A DNA stretch of 64,000 bases from the NCBI RefSeq assembly GCF_018687715.1, contig NC_056757.1, positions 5,617,501-5,681,500 of the forward strand, written 5' to 3'. The position numbers and the translations under genes are program-made. Source of the stretch: Carya illinoinensis. Taxonomy: Eukaryota; Streptophyta; Magnoliopsida; Fagales; Juglandaceae. Every line of letters begins with the position of its first letter. The stretch's first letter is position 1. Shown here piece after piece: positions 51,158-63,539 of this stretch. Below the pieces are notes generated by a model that was given only the letters and a program-made list of their open reading frames with translations, did no database searches and was not told the origin of the DNA.

Positions 51158-54100
51158 TTTTTTGATAAGTAAACACAATCTTATTAATAATAATAGGCAT
51201 AGCCCAAGTACATAAGATGGTATACAAGAGATAAGACCTATCTAGGTGGCTATAGTAGTCACTAGAAAGTCATGTACATTTTGTCCATTGAAGTCTATAG
51301 CTAGAGACCACAAGAATAAAGTACTGAAAAATAAGATACGGATCTCCTCCATAGTCCGCTCCTTATCTTCGAAAGTTCGTTCATTATACTCTTGCCAAAT
51401 GCACCACATAATACAAATCGGTACCATCTTCCACATAGCTTTGATTTGTGGATCGCCTCCCGGCATCGCCCAGCTAGCTAATAATTCCACCACTGACTTC
51501 GGCATCACCCAATTTAGTCCTACTCGGCTCAAAACTTCACACCACAATACTCTAGCTATCTCACAATGTAGCAAGAGATGATTCACTGACTCACCATCTT
51601 TCTTACACATACAGCACCAATCAGTAATGATTATCAGACACTTTCTCAAGTTATCGGTAGTTAATATCTTACCCAGAGCTGCTGTCCACATGAAGAAGAG
51701 CAATTTGGGAGCCGCCTTATTCCTCCACAATTTTCTCCATAGAAACGGAGAGTTTGGTATAACTGTAAGAGCCTTATAATAAGAAAGAACCGAGAAAGTA
51801 CCCTTACCCGTAGGTTTCCACCATAGCTTATCCTTTTGCAAACCATTCGGCTCCATAGAATACAGGAGGTTAAAGAACTCCGCGAAAGTGTTTAGTTCTC
51901 AATCATGTGCTGCTCTACAGAAAGTGACATTCCAAACGACTTGATCCCCCGCGCGAACCACTAAGTCCACCACCAAAGCTTCTTGATCGCAAGCCACTTG
52001 GTATACCGATGGAAAAGAATCCTTTAGTGCCTCCTCCCCACACCAAATGTCCGTCCAAAATCTTATACGTGTGCCCTCCCCCACCAAGAGTTTAGTATGA
52101 TTAACAAACGTCCCCCACCCTCTTCTTATTTGCTTCCAGATCCCCACTCCATACGCTCCATTCCCCTCTCTAGTGCACCATCCCCCCCATATACTGCCAT
52201 GTTTTCTATCCACTACTAATTTCCATAAAGCTTCCGGCTCCATATTATATCTCCATAACCATTTCCCTAGGAGTGCTCGATTGAAGGTTCGCAAGTTCTT
52301 TATCCCTAATCCACCTGAAACAATTGGTCTGCACACCTTATCCCAACTGATTAGGTGAAACTTGAATTCATCCCCCAAACCACTCCAAAGGAAATCACGG
52401 TACAATTTTTCGATCCTTGCCACCACAGAAGCTGGAATTGGGAATAAAGACAGAAAATAAATGGGTAAGTTAGAGAGAGTACTCTTTATCAAGGTCACTC
52501 GGCCTCTTTTCGACAAGTACAATATCTTCCAACCAGCTAATCTTCTTTCTATTTTCTCGATAACTGTATCCCAGATAGCTATTGCTCGTGAAGCCACCCC
52601 CAACGGTAAACCCAAATATGTCATAGGAAAGGTGGCTACCTTACACCCCAGTGTGCTAGCCAACTGACGAGCTCTACTAACATTCCCAACTGGAACTAGT
52701 TCTGATTTATCAAAATTCACTCTCAAACCCGATGCTGCTTCAAAACATAATAGTAGCGCTTTTAGTGTCCTCAGTTGTTCTTGCTCAGCCTCACAGAAAA
52801 TTAGAGTGTCATCTGCAAAAAGTAAGTGAGAGATCGAGATAAAGCCCCTATTCAAATCACCCACTGAAAATCCAGCCAGCATACCATTGGTAACAAGCGC
52901 CGTTAACATTCTACTCAGGGCCTCCATGATGATAACAAAGAGGAGTGGGGACAATGGATCTCCTTGTCTTAAGCCTCTCGAGCTGTTAAAGAATCCTTTT
53001 GGACTGCCATTAATCAGAACTGAAAATTTTGCCGTTGAAATGCACCATTTGATCCACCTACACCATTTTCCCCCAAAGCCACACCTCTCCAGTAGGTAAA
53101 TCATGAAGTCCCAATTTACATGGTCATATGCTTTTTCCATGTCTAACTTACAAATAATCCCTGCAATACCAGATTTTAGTCTACTATCCAAGCACTCATT
53201 GGCTATTAATACCGAATCCAGTATTTGACGACCCCTAACAAAAGCATTTTGTAGCTTTGAGATCATCTTACCAATGGCCGCCCCCAACCTGTTTGCTAGC
53301 ACCTTAGAGATAATTTTATAGACCCCGTTAATGAGACTAACGGGCCTAAAGTCATTCACTTCCGCAGCCTCGGACTTCTTTGGAATTAAAGCGATAAAAG
53401 TCGTATTTAAACTTTTCAAGAATTTCCCGGACGAGAATAGTTCTTGAAAAACCTTCAATAAATCCTCTTTTACCACCTCCCAACAAGTTTGGAAGAACCC
53501 CATCGAAAAGCCATCTGGTCCTGGTGCTTTGTCTTGCCCCATACGTCTGATCACTTCATATATCTCCTCTTCCTCAAACGCTCTTTCCAACCATACCGCT
53601 GTCTGTGGTTCAATGGAATCAAATATCAGTCCATCCACTCTTGGCCTCCAACCCTCTCTTTCTGTAAATAGCTATTCGAAAAAATTCAGCACATGTTCCC
53701 GTATCACCGGTGCCTCATTGCACTCTCTACCATTGATATTCAGCATCTCAATGGTGTTATTCCTCCTATGAGAGTTTGCCACTCTATGGAAGAATTTTGT
53801 ACTTCGGTCCCCTACTTTCAGCTACAATGCTCTTGATTTCTGTCGCCAAGATATCTCTTCAAGTGATAAAACTCTTTCCAGCTCTGAGGTCAATTATGCC
53901 TTTCTTGATCTTTCCTCTGTGGTGAGAGATCTACCTTCATTGATCCTTTCAAGGACCTGTAACTCCTCCATCATGTTTTTCTTTTGCTCCCCTAAATCAC
54001 CAAAAGATTGAGAATTCCAGAGCTTTAAATCTTCCTTTAAAGCCTTTAGTTTGCCTGCAAGAATATAAGGAGTACCATTAAACTGGTAAGATGACCACCA

Positions 54101-55110
54101 TTGCCTTACCCTTTCCACAAAGCCCTTACTTTTAAGCCACATGTTTTCAAACTTGAAATACCACCTCCTACTTTGAATGCCTCCTCCATCCAGTAAAATT
54201 GGAAAGTAATATGAGCATATACGCGGCAATCTCCTCTGACTAACCTCTGGATACTGACATTCCCACTCTGGCGATATTAAGAATCTGTCCAACCGTGACC
54301 ACGTTTGGCTATTGGACCAAGTAAAAGGGCCACCAATGAGTGGTAGATCCACCAAGTTCAAATCAAAAATACAATCGAAAAACTCTGTCATTGCTGGCCG
54401 TAAACGACTGTCACCTGATCTCTCACTGGGGAACCTTATGATGTTAAAATCCCCTTCTATAAACCACGGAAGGTCCCACCAGCTGTGAACCCCCGCAAGT
54501 TCCTCCCATAGATGGTGTCTGATGTTGTCATCATTCGGTCCATAGATTCCTGCAAAAGCCCATAAGAAGTTATCCTCCACCATCTTTAAAGAAACAGCCA
54601 CCATGTATTCCCCTATAAACTCCTCTATCTTCATCACCACCCTTTTGTCCCACATCACAAGGATACCCCCTGAAGCTCCATTCGACGCCAAATAGATCCA
54701 ATCTACATAAGGGCAATGCCACACACTTCTCACTATTTTTCTGGTCACCAGTTTCAATTTGGTTTCTTGTAGACACACAATATCCGCCCGCCATTCCTGT
54801 AGTAAGTTTTTTATTCGTGAGCGCTTATTATACTCATTTAGCCCCCGAACATTCCAAGACACTATTTTTGGCTTCATAACGAAACAAACGTACCCTTCCC
54901 TTTGGTCCTATCTCGGCTTGAACTACCCTCATTCATTGACCAATCCAATCTCTTAAGCTCCCTTCGTTTCTTGGCTCCTTTATTCTTAGCATCCGAGTGA
55001 CCCGCCTTAATGGCCGTAAGGAGAGCCAGAAATTGTTCTTCATAGCCCACACACTTCATACCCACTATATGCTAAATATCTTTCACCTTATTGAAAACCC
55101 AATCCGACAT
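51158..55110 (-). mobile_element. 5'-truncated L1-type LINE
   Basis: A 17-bp target duplication, CTCAAAACCCCAATTCT, flanks the element exactly (51141-51157 and 55111-55127). On the minus strand the 3' end is an A-rich tail (complement of TTTTTTTGATAAG) and the 5' end breaks inside ORF1, leaving only about 75 codons of its C-terminus (54874-55110). ORF2 follows. Long duplications, a poly-A tail and 5' truncation are the marks of target-primed reverse transcription. Confidence 0.95.
51242..54877 (-). pseudogene. LINE ORF2: endonuclease, reverse transcriptase, zinc-ribbon (disrupted)
   Basis: One reading frame spans about 1,211 codons. Domains in order are an APE-type endonuclease (from KIVSWNVRGLNE, with CLQETKL and GDFNIIRFPSERSG), a reverse transcriptase (APGPDGFSMGFF, RGLRQGDPLSPLLF, HLLFADDTLIF), and a C-terminal zf-RVT domain (about 51240-51850, with KAAPKLLFFMW-like wording). 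Four in-frame stops interrupt it, at 53894-53896, 53822-53824, 53672-53674 and 51899-51901, with no frameshift. The endonuclease S-D-H-F-P motif reads S-Y-Y-F-P, so a catalytic Asp-His pair is lost. The element is therefore dead but fairly young. Confidence 0.95.
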
Positions 55111-55127
55111 CTCAAAACCCCAATTCT

Positions 55128-57070
55128 GATTATTCAAGACCCTTTGTTAAGCTTAATCGGGGAATGGTGAGAGCATTTAGCCATCCTGTTAAGGTTAACA
55201 CCTATCCAGTTCAAAAAAACCCTTAAAAGGAGTGGTGAGCACAGCAGGTATTTGATCTCCTTTGTGATTTTGAGCTTGCATTCATTTACCACCGATAGGT
55301 GTTTCATGTTTGACAGGTTTAAAGAACAATATACAATGGAAATATAACTTCTGTCATAAGCAGTGTAATATAACTTCAAAACATTATGTCCACTCATCTA
55401 CAGGTCGAACATTTCTTGTGATGCTTTCAAAATATGGACAAGCATACAGAACACATATAGCCCATGTCGATTGTCTTTTATGGCAGAAGCGCCAGCTTCA
55501 TTCATAGTTTCCAACAAGGTGCATGCAGTTCAAATGCGTGTGAACCTATATATAGTTCATGGATGCAAGCATGCATACATTTCTATAAAGACCAAAAAAA
55601 TCACATTACATAGGAGGAATGAATGCTTTAGTTGGTAGAATTGGGCTTTATGAATTATTCCAAAGTGCTTCAATTGTAACTTTGACTAACCTTTTCGGCG
55701 TATAGTACAGATGTGCGTATTAGTTTCTTGAGTCATGACATGGTACCAAAGCCAACCTAAAAGCGTCATGCATTATTGTTGCACTGTGCAATGTGAATCC
55801 CAACGAGAGTGTTAAGAATTTTGAGGAGAGATTGTGGTTCCTTTGTTTAATTCCCAAGTGGGTTCTTAGGTAGATATATAATATATTGTTTTGGTAGGTA
55901 GAACTGTATTTTGTAGATGATTCCAAGATAATTTGAAGAATGGGATAGAGAGATCTCCATCTGCAATTACACAATCCAACCCACACAGAATCTGGAATTA
56001 TCTGCGCACAGAGAGAGAGAGAGACCTGCATAGAGCTTAGGATCTAAGGCCATGGGGGAATTTTTCAACAGGGAATCTCTGCAAAGACGGCAGAAACAAA
56101 GTGGAATCTATGAGAAATGGTCTACCGAGCATTTGCAACATTGGTGCATTTTTATTTCTATTTCTACTTCTTAACTATTAAGAAATGCACTGAATTGATT
56201 TTTCTTACTTAAATATTAAGAAATGTATTTCCTAATGTTAAAAAAAGAGAATGTACCAATCGATACATTCTATCGATAGACTTATCGATCTCTATAGAAG
56301 CACTCAAAATCTATAGTAATTATACAACTATAATTCTATTTATAACTATTTCATAATTCATTTTACAATCAATCAATATAATCCTGTCAGTACATTAAAA
56401 ATAAATTTCACATTTACAAAACTATACCCATGTCATATGGAGTTGTAACATAGTTATAAAATAATTGTAAGAATCATTTTCTCTTTATTATTAAAGTTGG
56501 ATAACAGGGTAAGCCATTTTCTCTCTCTTTATTGGAGATAAAAGTCCAATGTCTACTTTGTGTACTTTATCTCCAATTGGGCCAATAGATTTAACAAAAA
56601 AATAGAAATGCTAAGCTAGAGAAAATACACCCTTCATATTATAGACATGACAAAAATTGATTTGCCAAAGGTATCTCGATTTTGCGTTGCAATGAACTTT
56701 TTCAAACATCAACTTTCTATCACAGATTGAAAGCATGGAGGTCTCCGATTTACACAGCCGAAAACTCATGGCTCGAATTTCTAACAAATTATAAAGTCGG
56801 GTCATGATCTTAGAGTGTCGATCATGCTTTTGAGAGTGAATGTCCCGCATAAGGACACTATTCAAAAAGTGGGGACTCATCGCCTCATTCTTCTTTTCTA
56901 TTTCGAACAACTTCCCGCCACTGTACGGTTCTGATGTGGTTATCCTATTGAAATCTAGAATTAAAAGTTGTGGGGGTAAAAGAATGCAACATTCTATTGA
57001 CTTGATATAATATATTTCTATATTATTAGTAAATCCTCAAAAGTGGAAAAGTCTAAGATTTCCTAACTAA
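55128..57070. other. Intergenic, nothing firm
   Basis: AT-rich to balanced sequence. The best open frame (56611-56910, minus) shows no recognisable family. No RNA gene seen. Confidence 0.45.
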
Positions 57071-57643
57071 GAGCATTAGTAGTAGGTTTAATAAATTTTA
57101 AATAAAATTTAGTTAAAAAATTTATTTTATAAATTTTAACTAGTCACTTTTTACAATACTAAATAATAGGTTCAACAAATCTTTCACTATTTTATTAAAA
57201 TATTGATTTTGAACTTTTTATATATTTTAATTCTAATTATAATTTGAATATAATTATATTAAATATTAATTAATCTTCTAATCTAGTTAGCCGGTTTTCA
57301 ATTATTATAAATGAAAGAAAGTATATAACATTATTTTATTTGAAAAAAATTAAAACAATTATAACAAAAATTCAAATTGAGCAACAGGTTGGTGGAATTG
57401 GGCAATAGACAGCAGAGAATAATATTTGGCTACGCAGGAGAGAAACGGCAGCAGTAGGAGGAAGTAATATTTTACTCTAAAAATAATATTTGGTTAGTGT
57501 CTTTCCCTCAACAAATTTGACCAGTCATCTAGTTGATGGCCAAATTTACTGTAGATTTATTGAGTTCATTGTAGCACAATATTTCACATTTTAACTATTC
57601 TTTTAACTATAATTTAATTTTATTGAACCTATTGCTAGTGCTC
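57071..57643. mobile_element. MITE with 25-bp inverted termini
   Basis: The left end GAGCATTAGTAGTAGGTTTA and the reverse complement of the right end, GAGCACTAGCAATAGGTTCA, match at 16 of 20 bases. Interior AT-rich and non-coding. Flanks are TAA on the left and TTA on the right, compatible with a 2-3-bp target duplication. Superfamily uncertain. Confidence 0.65.
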
Positions 57644-58305
57644 TTAATAATTAAAGAAGGGCTAAAGTAATACCCTTAAGAGAAATTGAATTTCCATTGT
57701 GATTTTTTTATTTAATTATACTGAAGAATCAAACTATCACTTCTACATGTTACCCTTCAAACTGGAGAATAGATATCGATTATTTCCAGTTTGCGAGTGA
57801 GAAGAAAAAGGATAGCCTTCCCCAATCCCTTCGCGGAGAGATCCGCAATTGATCTCCACTTCTAATGGTTGGTGTTCTGAGATGATTCTGGCAATCACCT
57901 TTTCCCCTCAAGTGTATAGTATAATAAAAAATAATTTTAAAATATGTAAAAAGTATGATATGAAATGATAAGTAGCATCCTCATTTAGAAATTAGAGAAT
58001 TAACAAAGGAAAAATTGGATTTGAGAATTAACAAAGTGGGAATTGGGTTTGCGTCCTTGAACCGCATCTATGAATTTTGCAAGAGTTCTTCTTTGAAGGC
58101 GCATAGAACAATTATCAAAACTATTTATTTTATTCTTTGCAGCTTGTGATGAATTCGAGTCAAAGAATCTATTATGTGCAGATCTGGCAGGCTCCATTTA
58201 TCAAGTGTATATTATATTAACAAGAAATTCAGTTAAAAACAAGAGAAACGATATTTATAATCGTGTATAGCACAATCACGCATGGAATCCACAAAAAAAA
58301 AAATA

Positions 58306-58338
<33 letters not shown>

Positions 58339-59372
58339 TTTTTAATAATAGACTCTACTCTTTTCAAAGCGATTGCACAGTACTTAAGCACTCTACAATG
58401 CATTACTCTTAAAACAATTAGTGTTTGATGGAGGAGGAAATAAACGAAAATGAGGGGGGGAAAAAAACTGCAGAAAATACGCTCCAAGGTATCCAAGTAC
58501 CAAGAGAAAAGCAACTGCACAAACCAAAAAAACAGCAGAAAAACAAAGCCTCCTAAAAGTTTACTATTTTACCATTCAACAAGTTGACGCCTCCTAATAA
58601 TCCCTTCAGGCACGCAGGAAGTATACAGGATATACCCAACTTATATCTATCAAACCTTTGAATTAGGGATGAAACTAGACTTGTCTACATCAAGAACTTA
58701 CAACTAATTTCATGTATGAGCAGCCACATTTAAACAAGAGGAAAATATCTGTAAAAACCATATATATTCAAATCATACAACAGCAATCCTTTTTTTTAAT
58801 AAGTAGATCATATAGCACCAATCCTTATCTGCATAATAGATACCAAAAGAAGTGTTTCCTGGTGCATATAATGCTTATAGATAAAAGTTAAAACAAATGA
58901 AGTTTAATAACATCCTGCAGAAACCTCCATTAAGTCACGCCTCAGAACATTTCATGCTTCAGGAACTCAAGTATTTGAGATTCCAACCAACAAAGGAACC
59001 ATTAAAAAGTAATTTTTTTTTTACCAAAGATAAAAGCATGGAAGTTGGTACGGTGATAAAAAGTGCAGCGTCTGGGATCATAGAAGTCTCCCAAGACAAG
59101 GCACCCAGACAACTTCTTAAAGCTCTGATAATGATAACTAGAATATATTACACAAAGGCAAGAGATAATAACTCAGCAAATTGTAACGCAGTTACGTAAA
59201 ACAGTACACTAGGTGCATCCAGAAAACAGAATCCACCGCATCCACAAATCAGTTTAATAATACCAACACATAAATAAGAGTTGCATATGGAAGACAACAG
59301 GGACCAGTCAAAAAAATAACCAGGCAGAACACTCACCGTGCCACTATGAAGGCATACAGTATATCAGCAAAA
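57644..59372. other. Intergenic, downstream of the LysM gene
   Basis: Includes an (AAT)n tract at about 58304-58337 and the likely 3' UTR of the LysM gene near 59150-59372. A 65-codon minus frame at 58000-58197 was not recognised. Confidence 0.4.
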
Positions 59373-61943
59373 TCACAATGACATGGACATTAAGAACTTG
59401 ACAAACAAAAGCATGACAAGTGCACATGGACAAGTGGCTAATGACTTCCGCAAGGAGCAAGCATGAGAAGTACTCCCAATAGGACTGTTGGCAGGGGGAA
59501 GTCCTGGAAGTGCACCAGCTGTAGTGGGAACCACTGAAGACTTGGGTGGTGTTCCAGTACTATCAGACTGAGGTGAAGGCGAAGGTGCAAACACTGAATC
59601 CCGTACCACTGAAGTAGGTGGGTCTATAAGTGCAGGAAATTGCTGGCCCCCTGAATTATTCAAGAAAGTAATGAAAACAAAAGTTAAGAGATACAACAAT
59701 CACACGGATGCTTTCCTACACTAATAGATGCTTTAATCAGAATGCCTCAACCTGACGCCTTACATGGATGCATTAATCAGATTTTAACATAGACACATTC
59801 ATTTCTTTTTATAGGTAAAAGAAATTTTACAAGTAGACACATTCATATTTCATGGAAGTTCATAAAAAGAAAGTGACCCGTAAGTAAACAGCAGATAACA
59901 AGCATTTACCTGGGCATCGAGGTTGAAGAGATTTAGACAAACTGCAGAATGAAAAAAGGATTGAATCAGCTGAACTTTCAGACAGAGATTCTTTATGAGT
60001 TTACATTACAAAATGAATCATACATTTATACAGGATGGGCATACCTAGTTATAATGGACCCATTGACATAACCACCATAACTACAAGAAGTAACATTGCA
60101 CCCACCACCAGTCTGCTGCACCGTGGTGTTTCCAAGCATGAGGTTACTGTTTCGACATTGCATGCTTGAACAAGAAACAGCTAACGAAGCAGGCATGCAG
60201 TACAATCTGTGTAAACACACAAGAAAGCCAATTAACACTAGAATCCAAGAACCTTAGATTGTTAAGAAGATCAAAGTTAACAACCAATTAATAAAAATGC
60301 AATCAAGGTTGCTAAATTACTTGAGGTTCCCAGGCCCACAACTGCATTGCACACAATGACTTGCTGTAATGGCATAGCTTCCATTTGGTACAATCAAGCC
60401 ATAATCCGAGGAATATCTTGGAAAATTAGATGCGCAGGCTGAAACACAAGAACCGAGCAGAAAACCTTACTACCATGGCCATTTCTTTTGTAACCACCAC
60501 ATGAGAAAGCACAAATTTTGTACAAAGCAAAAGCTCCAACGTGTTTAAGACGAAGCAAAAGTTAAGCTATCTTATTCTTTGCTACCAAACCAGGCAAATT
60601 TATTACATCGAAACTAATTTTTGAAGACATAGAAGCTACCACCAGTGAAAGCACAAGCTTTGTACCAAACAAAAGCTCTAACGTGTTTAAGACCAATTTG
60701 AGCACACGTTAAGTAATCACTTATTCTTTGCTACCAAAACACGCCAATTCATTGTATCCAAACTAATTTGAAAAGACATAGAAGGCACAATAATACCGAG
60801 CGCTTAACACAAATTCCGCACAATAGTGCATCAACATTAAAGTCCCGTTTGCTTACACAGATGAGATGAAATGTTTTAAATAGTAATGAATAAAATATTA
60901 TTATAATATAATTTTTGAATATTAATTTTGTATTAGGATTTGAAAAAGTTAGATTGTTTATTATATTTTGTATAGAGATTTGAAAAAGGTGTAATGATGA
61001 GTTGAGATGAGATGAGATTTTTGATTTTAGTTAACCAAACAAGGCCTAAATGAAACTATCTGAGATAGGCAACACTATCACCTTACTTTTAAAGCTGAAA
61101 ATCTGAGATATAAGAGCAAATGTTGGCATTGAAACTAAAACCCCTGAGCCCCATACAAAAACTCACATCAAATTCCGTTAACACAAATGTAGAAAGTTAT
61201 AAAAATGCTAAGTACCAAAAACAAACACTTGCCACCAAAAAAAAAAAAAAATGTAAAATGACAACTATACCTGGCAACGGAACAGCAAGTATATCTCCTG
61301 CCTTAATAGCTGTACTCCCCATGGCATTCACATTCATCAAATCAGTAAGAGTGGTCGAATACCTCGCCGCAATCCCGGCTAATGTGTCCACCGGCCTCAC
61401 CACGTACGACAAATAGATTGCGGGCAGGGCATTGTCGGTCCCGTTGAAGCAAGTACACGGGAGCGGCACCACAAGGGTCTGCCCCACGTCGAGAACAGAC
61501 GGGTCCGTCACTGAGTTGGCCTCCCCAATCTGGTCGGCAGAGACCAATCCCGAATATATGGAATCGGCAATGGACGATAGCGTGTCAGAGGAGCGGGTCT
61601 TGTACTTGGTGGAGACCGATTTGCGAATGCCGTCGACGCAGGAACAGGCGATGGGGATTTTGAGGAAGAGTTGGGTGGGGAGAATGTGGTTCTCGACGTC
61701 CGGGTAGGAGATATCAATGGCATTGGCAGTGAGGATGGAAATGGGGTCAACTTGGAAAAGGGAAGCCACCTCGGAGACCTTGAGGTCGGTGTAGAGGGTG
61801 TAGCCCAGCAGGGCGTTGCACGAGTCGGAGTTGGAGCAGGGCTCAATAGTGGACTTGCAGGTAACAAGACCTACATTGGCCAAGATTGAGAGCAAAAGCA
61901 GCAAGCAGAGAGTGTTCTGGAAGACGGGTTTTTTATCTGACAT
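59373..61943 (-). CDS. LYM1: LysM domain GPI-anchored protein (LYM1/LYM3 type)
   Basis: Five minus-strand exons, 61271-61943, 60321-60438, 60045-60206, 59910-59941 and 59373-59650, join in frame to 420 residues, close to Arabidopsis LYM1. An N-terminal signal peptide (about 1-29) is followed by LysM modules separated by C-S-C (100-102) and C-T-C (163-165), the clearest at about 114-160 and 180-223. A Cys-rich region contains ASHCVQCSCGPGN, CSSMQCRNSN and GGCNVTSCSYGG. A Pro/Ser-rich stretch and a hydrophobic C-terminus (CALVMLLFVKFLMSMSL) fit GPI attachment at the outer plasma membrane. Arabidopsis LYM1/LYM3 bind bacterial peptidoglycan and act with CERK1; the rice relatives LYP4/LYP6 also bind chitin. 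Ligand here is inferred. LYM3-type orthology is possible. No disabling change seen. Confidence 0.94.
60844..61045. mobile_element. MITE in LysM intron 1 (family shared with 63203-63422)
   Basis: Ends CCCGTTTGCTTACACAGATG and GGTTAACCAAACAAGGC-like wording form rough inverted termini, with GATGAGATGAGAT tracts inside and GGATTTGAAAAAGTTAGATT in the core. Its reverse complement aligns with 63203-63422 over most of its length. Confidence 0.6.
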
Positions 61944-62440
61944 CCTTCCCTCTCACAGAAAATGGGCTCTTTTGGCCACGTTACAAGAACATGTTCATGT
62001 GTGAGAGAGAGAGAGAGACAGAGGAGTAGGGGGACAGGGTGTAACGAATGGAACTAAAGATGAGTTCTTTCTTGTGGTTGTGGAGGTTCTTTTCCAACAA
62101 AACAACAAGGAATATAGAGAGACGGGTCTGAGATTGGTGAGACTTTGGACAACAACAAAAAATGTGCTTTTTCTAGGTAGTGGGAAGGAAAATTTTGATA
62201 AACTTCTGGGTTTCTTTTAGGGTTTGGGTTTTGCTTCTTTCTTCACTTCTTGCAGCGCACAGAGAGAGGGATAGAGTTGGGGGAAGGGAAAGTTCAAAGT
62301 TTTGGAAGGAAAGGAGCTCTGGCCTCTGGGAGTGGACGACAGTCGGGTTTTTGCATAGAGGTCAGAATGTCAGATTCCTCGAGCTAGGAACAATATTTTT
62401 TCAATTGGACTATTTTGTCCCCTTCATCAACTTTTAAAGC
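61944..62440 (-). promoter_or_regulatory. Promoter and leader region of the LysM gene
   Basis: Immediately upstream of the start codon. Contains a (GA)n run at 62002-62018 on the plus strand, (CT)n in gene sense, as often found in plant leaders. No TATA box assigned. Confidence 0.4.
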
Positions 62441-63507
62441 TGGTTTATTTTCACAAAAACATCTCATCGTTCCCATTTAAATTCAACTTCTTATCTTACT
62501 TTATCTATAAATACAAATGAAGCGGCCATTTAGAAAGAAAATTATTCCCTTTACTATAGCTTAAAATATTGTCATACAGGTGATATATATATATATATAT
62601 ATATATAAAAGAAGTTCTACGGCAATAAAAGAATTACATTAAAATAATCTTACAAACTGATGTAATTTTATATGATCCGTTAGATTTATTTTATAATAAA
62701 AATAACAGTAATCTCATCAAACTATATCAATTTATAAAATTACTTTTGTATATCTTTTTATGATTAAAATATTTCTAAAAAAATATATTGTTATAGCAAG
62801 TAAATGTATCAACTCAAAATTTGTTCATTTAAATGTAACGTTTATTTAAATGTAATCAGCTCATATTTTTCATTGAATTAAATTTTTATGTTTTCAAAAA
62901 AATTATTTAATATCTAAAGAAGTTCGAGTTTAATCGCGAGTTTCTTCACTTTATATTATATTTTATAAATTTATCTACAAATTCTCGTATATAAGTTTTG
63001 ACTTTTGGCTAATATTTTATAAAGTCTATATATGCATATATCAATATGTATACTAAGGTTTTAAGTATGATGTTTAATATTATAATTATGATTTTTTCTA
63101 ATCTCTCTAATAAATATGAAGTTATTTGAGTTTATAAAAGCTGAATTTTTATATAAATTGTGTTAATTAATAATGGACTGTAATTTTGTGTTTATAATGT
63201 CGGCTTAGTTTGGATATAGAAACGGTCTCATTTCATCATTACAATTTTTTGAATTTTCACACAAAATATAATAAATAATTTAACATTTTTCAAATCTCAA
63301 AAATAATAATAATATTAAAAATAATATTATAATAATATTTTATTCAACTATTAACTTTTATGTAAAATTATTTTATCTCATCTCACTATTTAAACTAAAT
63401 GAATTATATTAAGCCAAACTTAAGTTTGACATAGTCAACCTAGAGTAGCCTTATTTATACCCTGATGAGAAAATTGATGACGAATAAATTTTTTCTATTT
63501 AAAATGC

Positions 63508-63539
<32 letters not shown>

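Noticed and set aside
56611..56910. 99-codon minus-strand frame
   Set aside because: No recognisable domain, no upstream promoter features and no exon partners.
61432..61889. Plus-strand and alternative minus-strand frames over LysM exon 1
   Set aside because: Shadows of the LysM coding exon in other frames.
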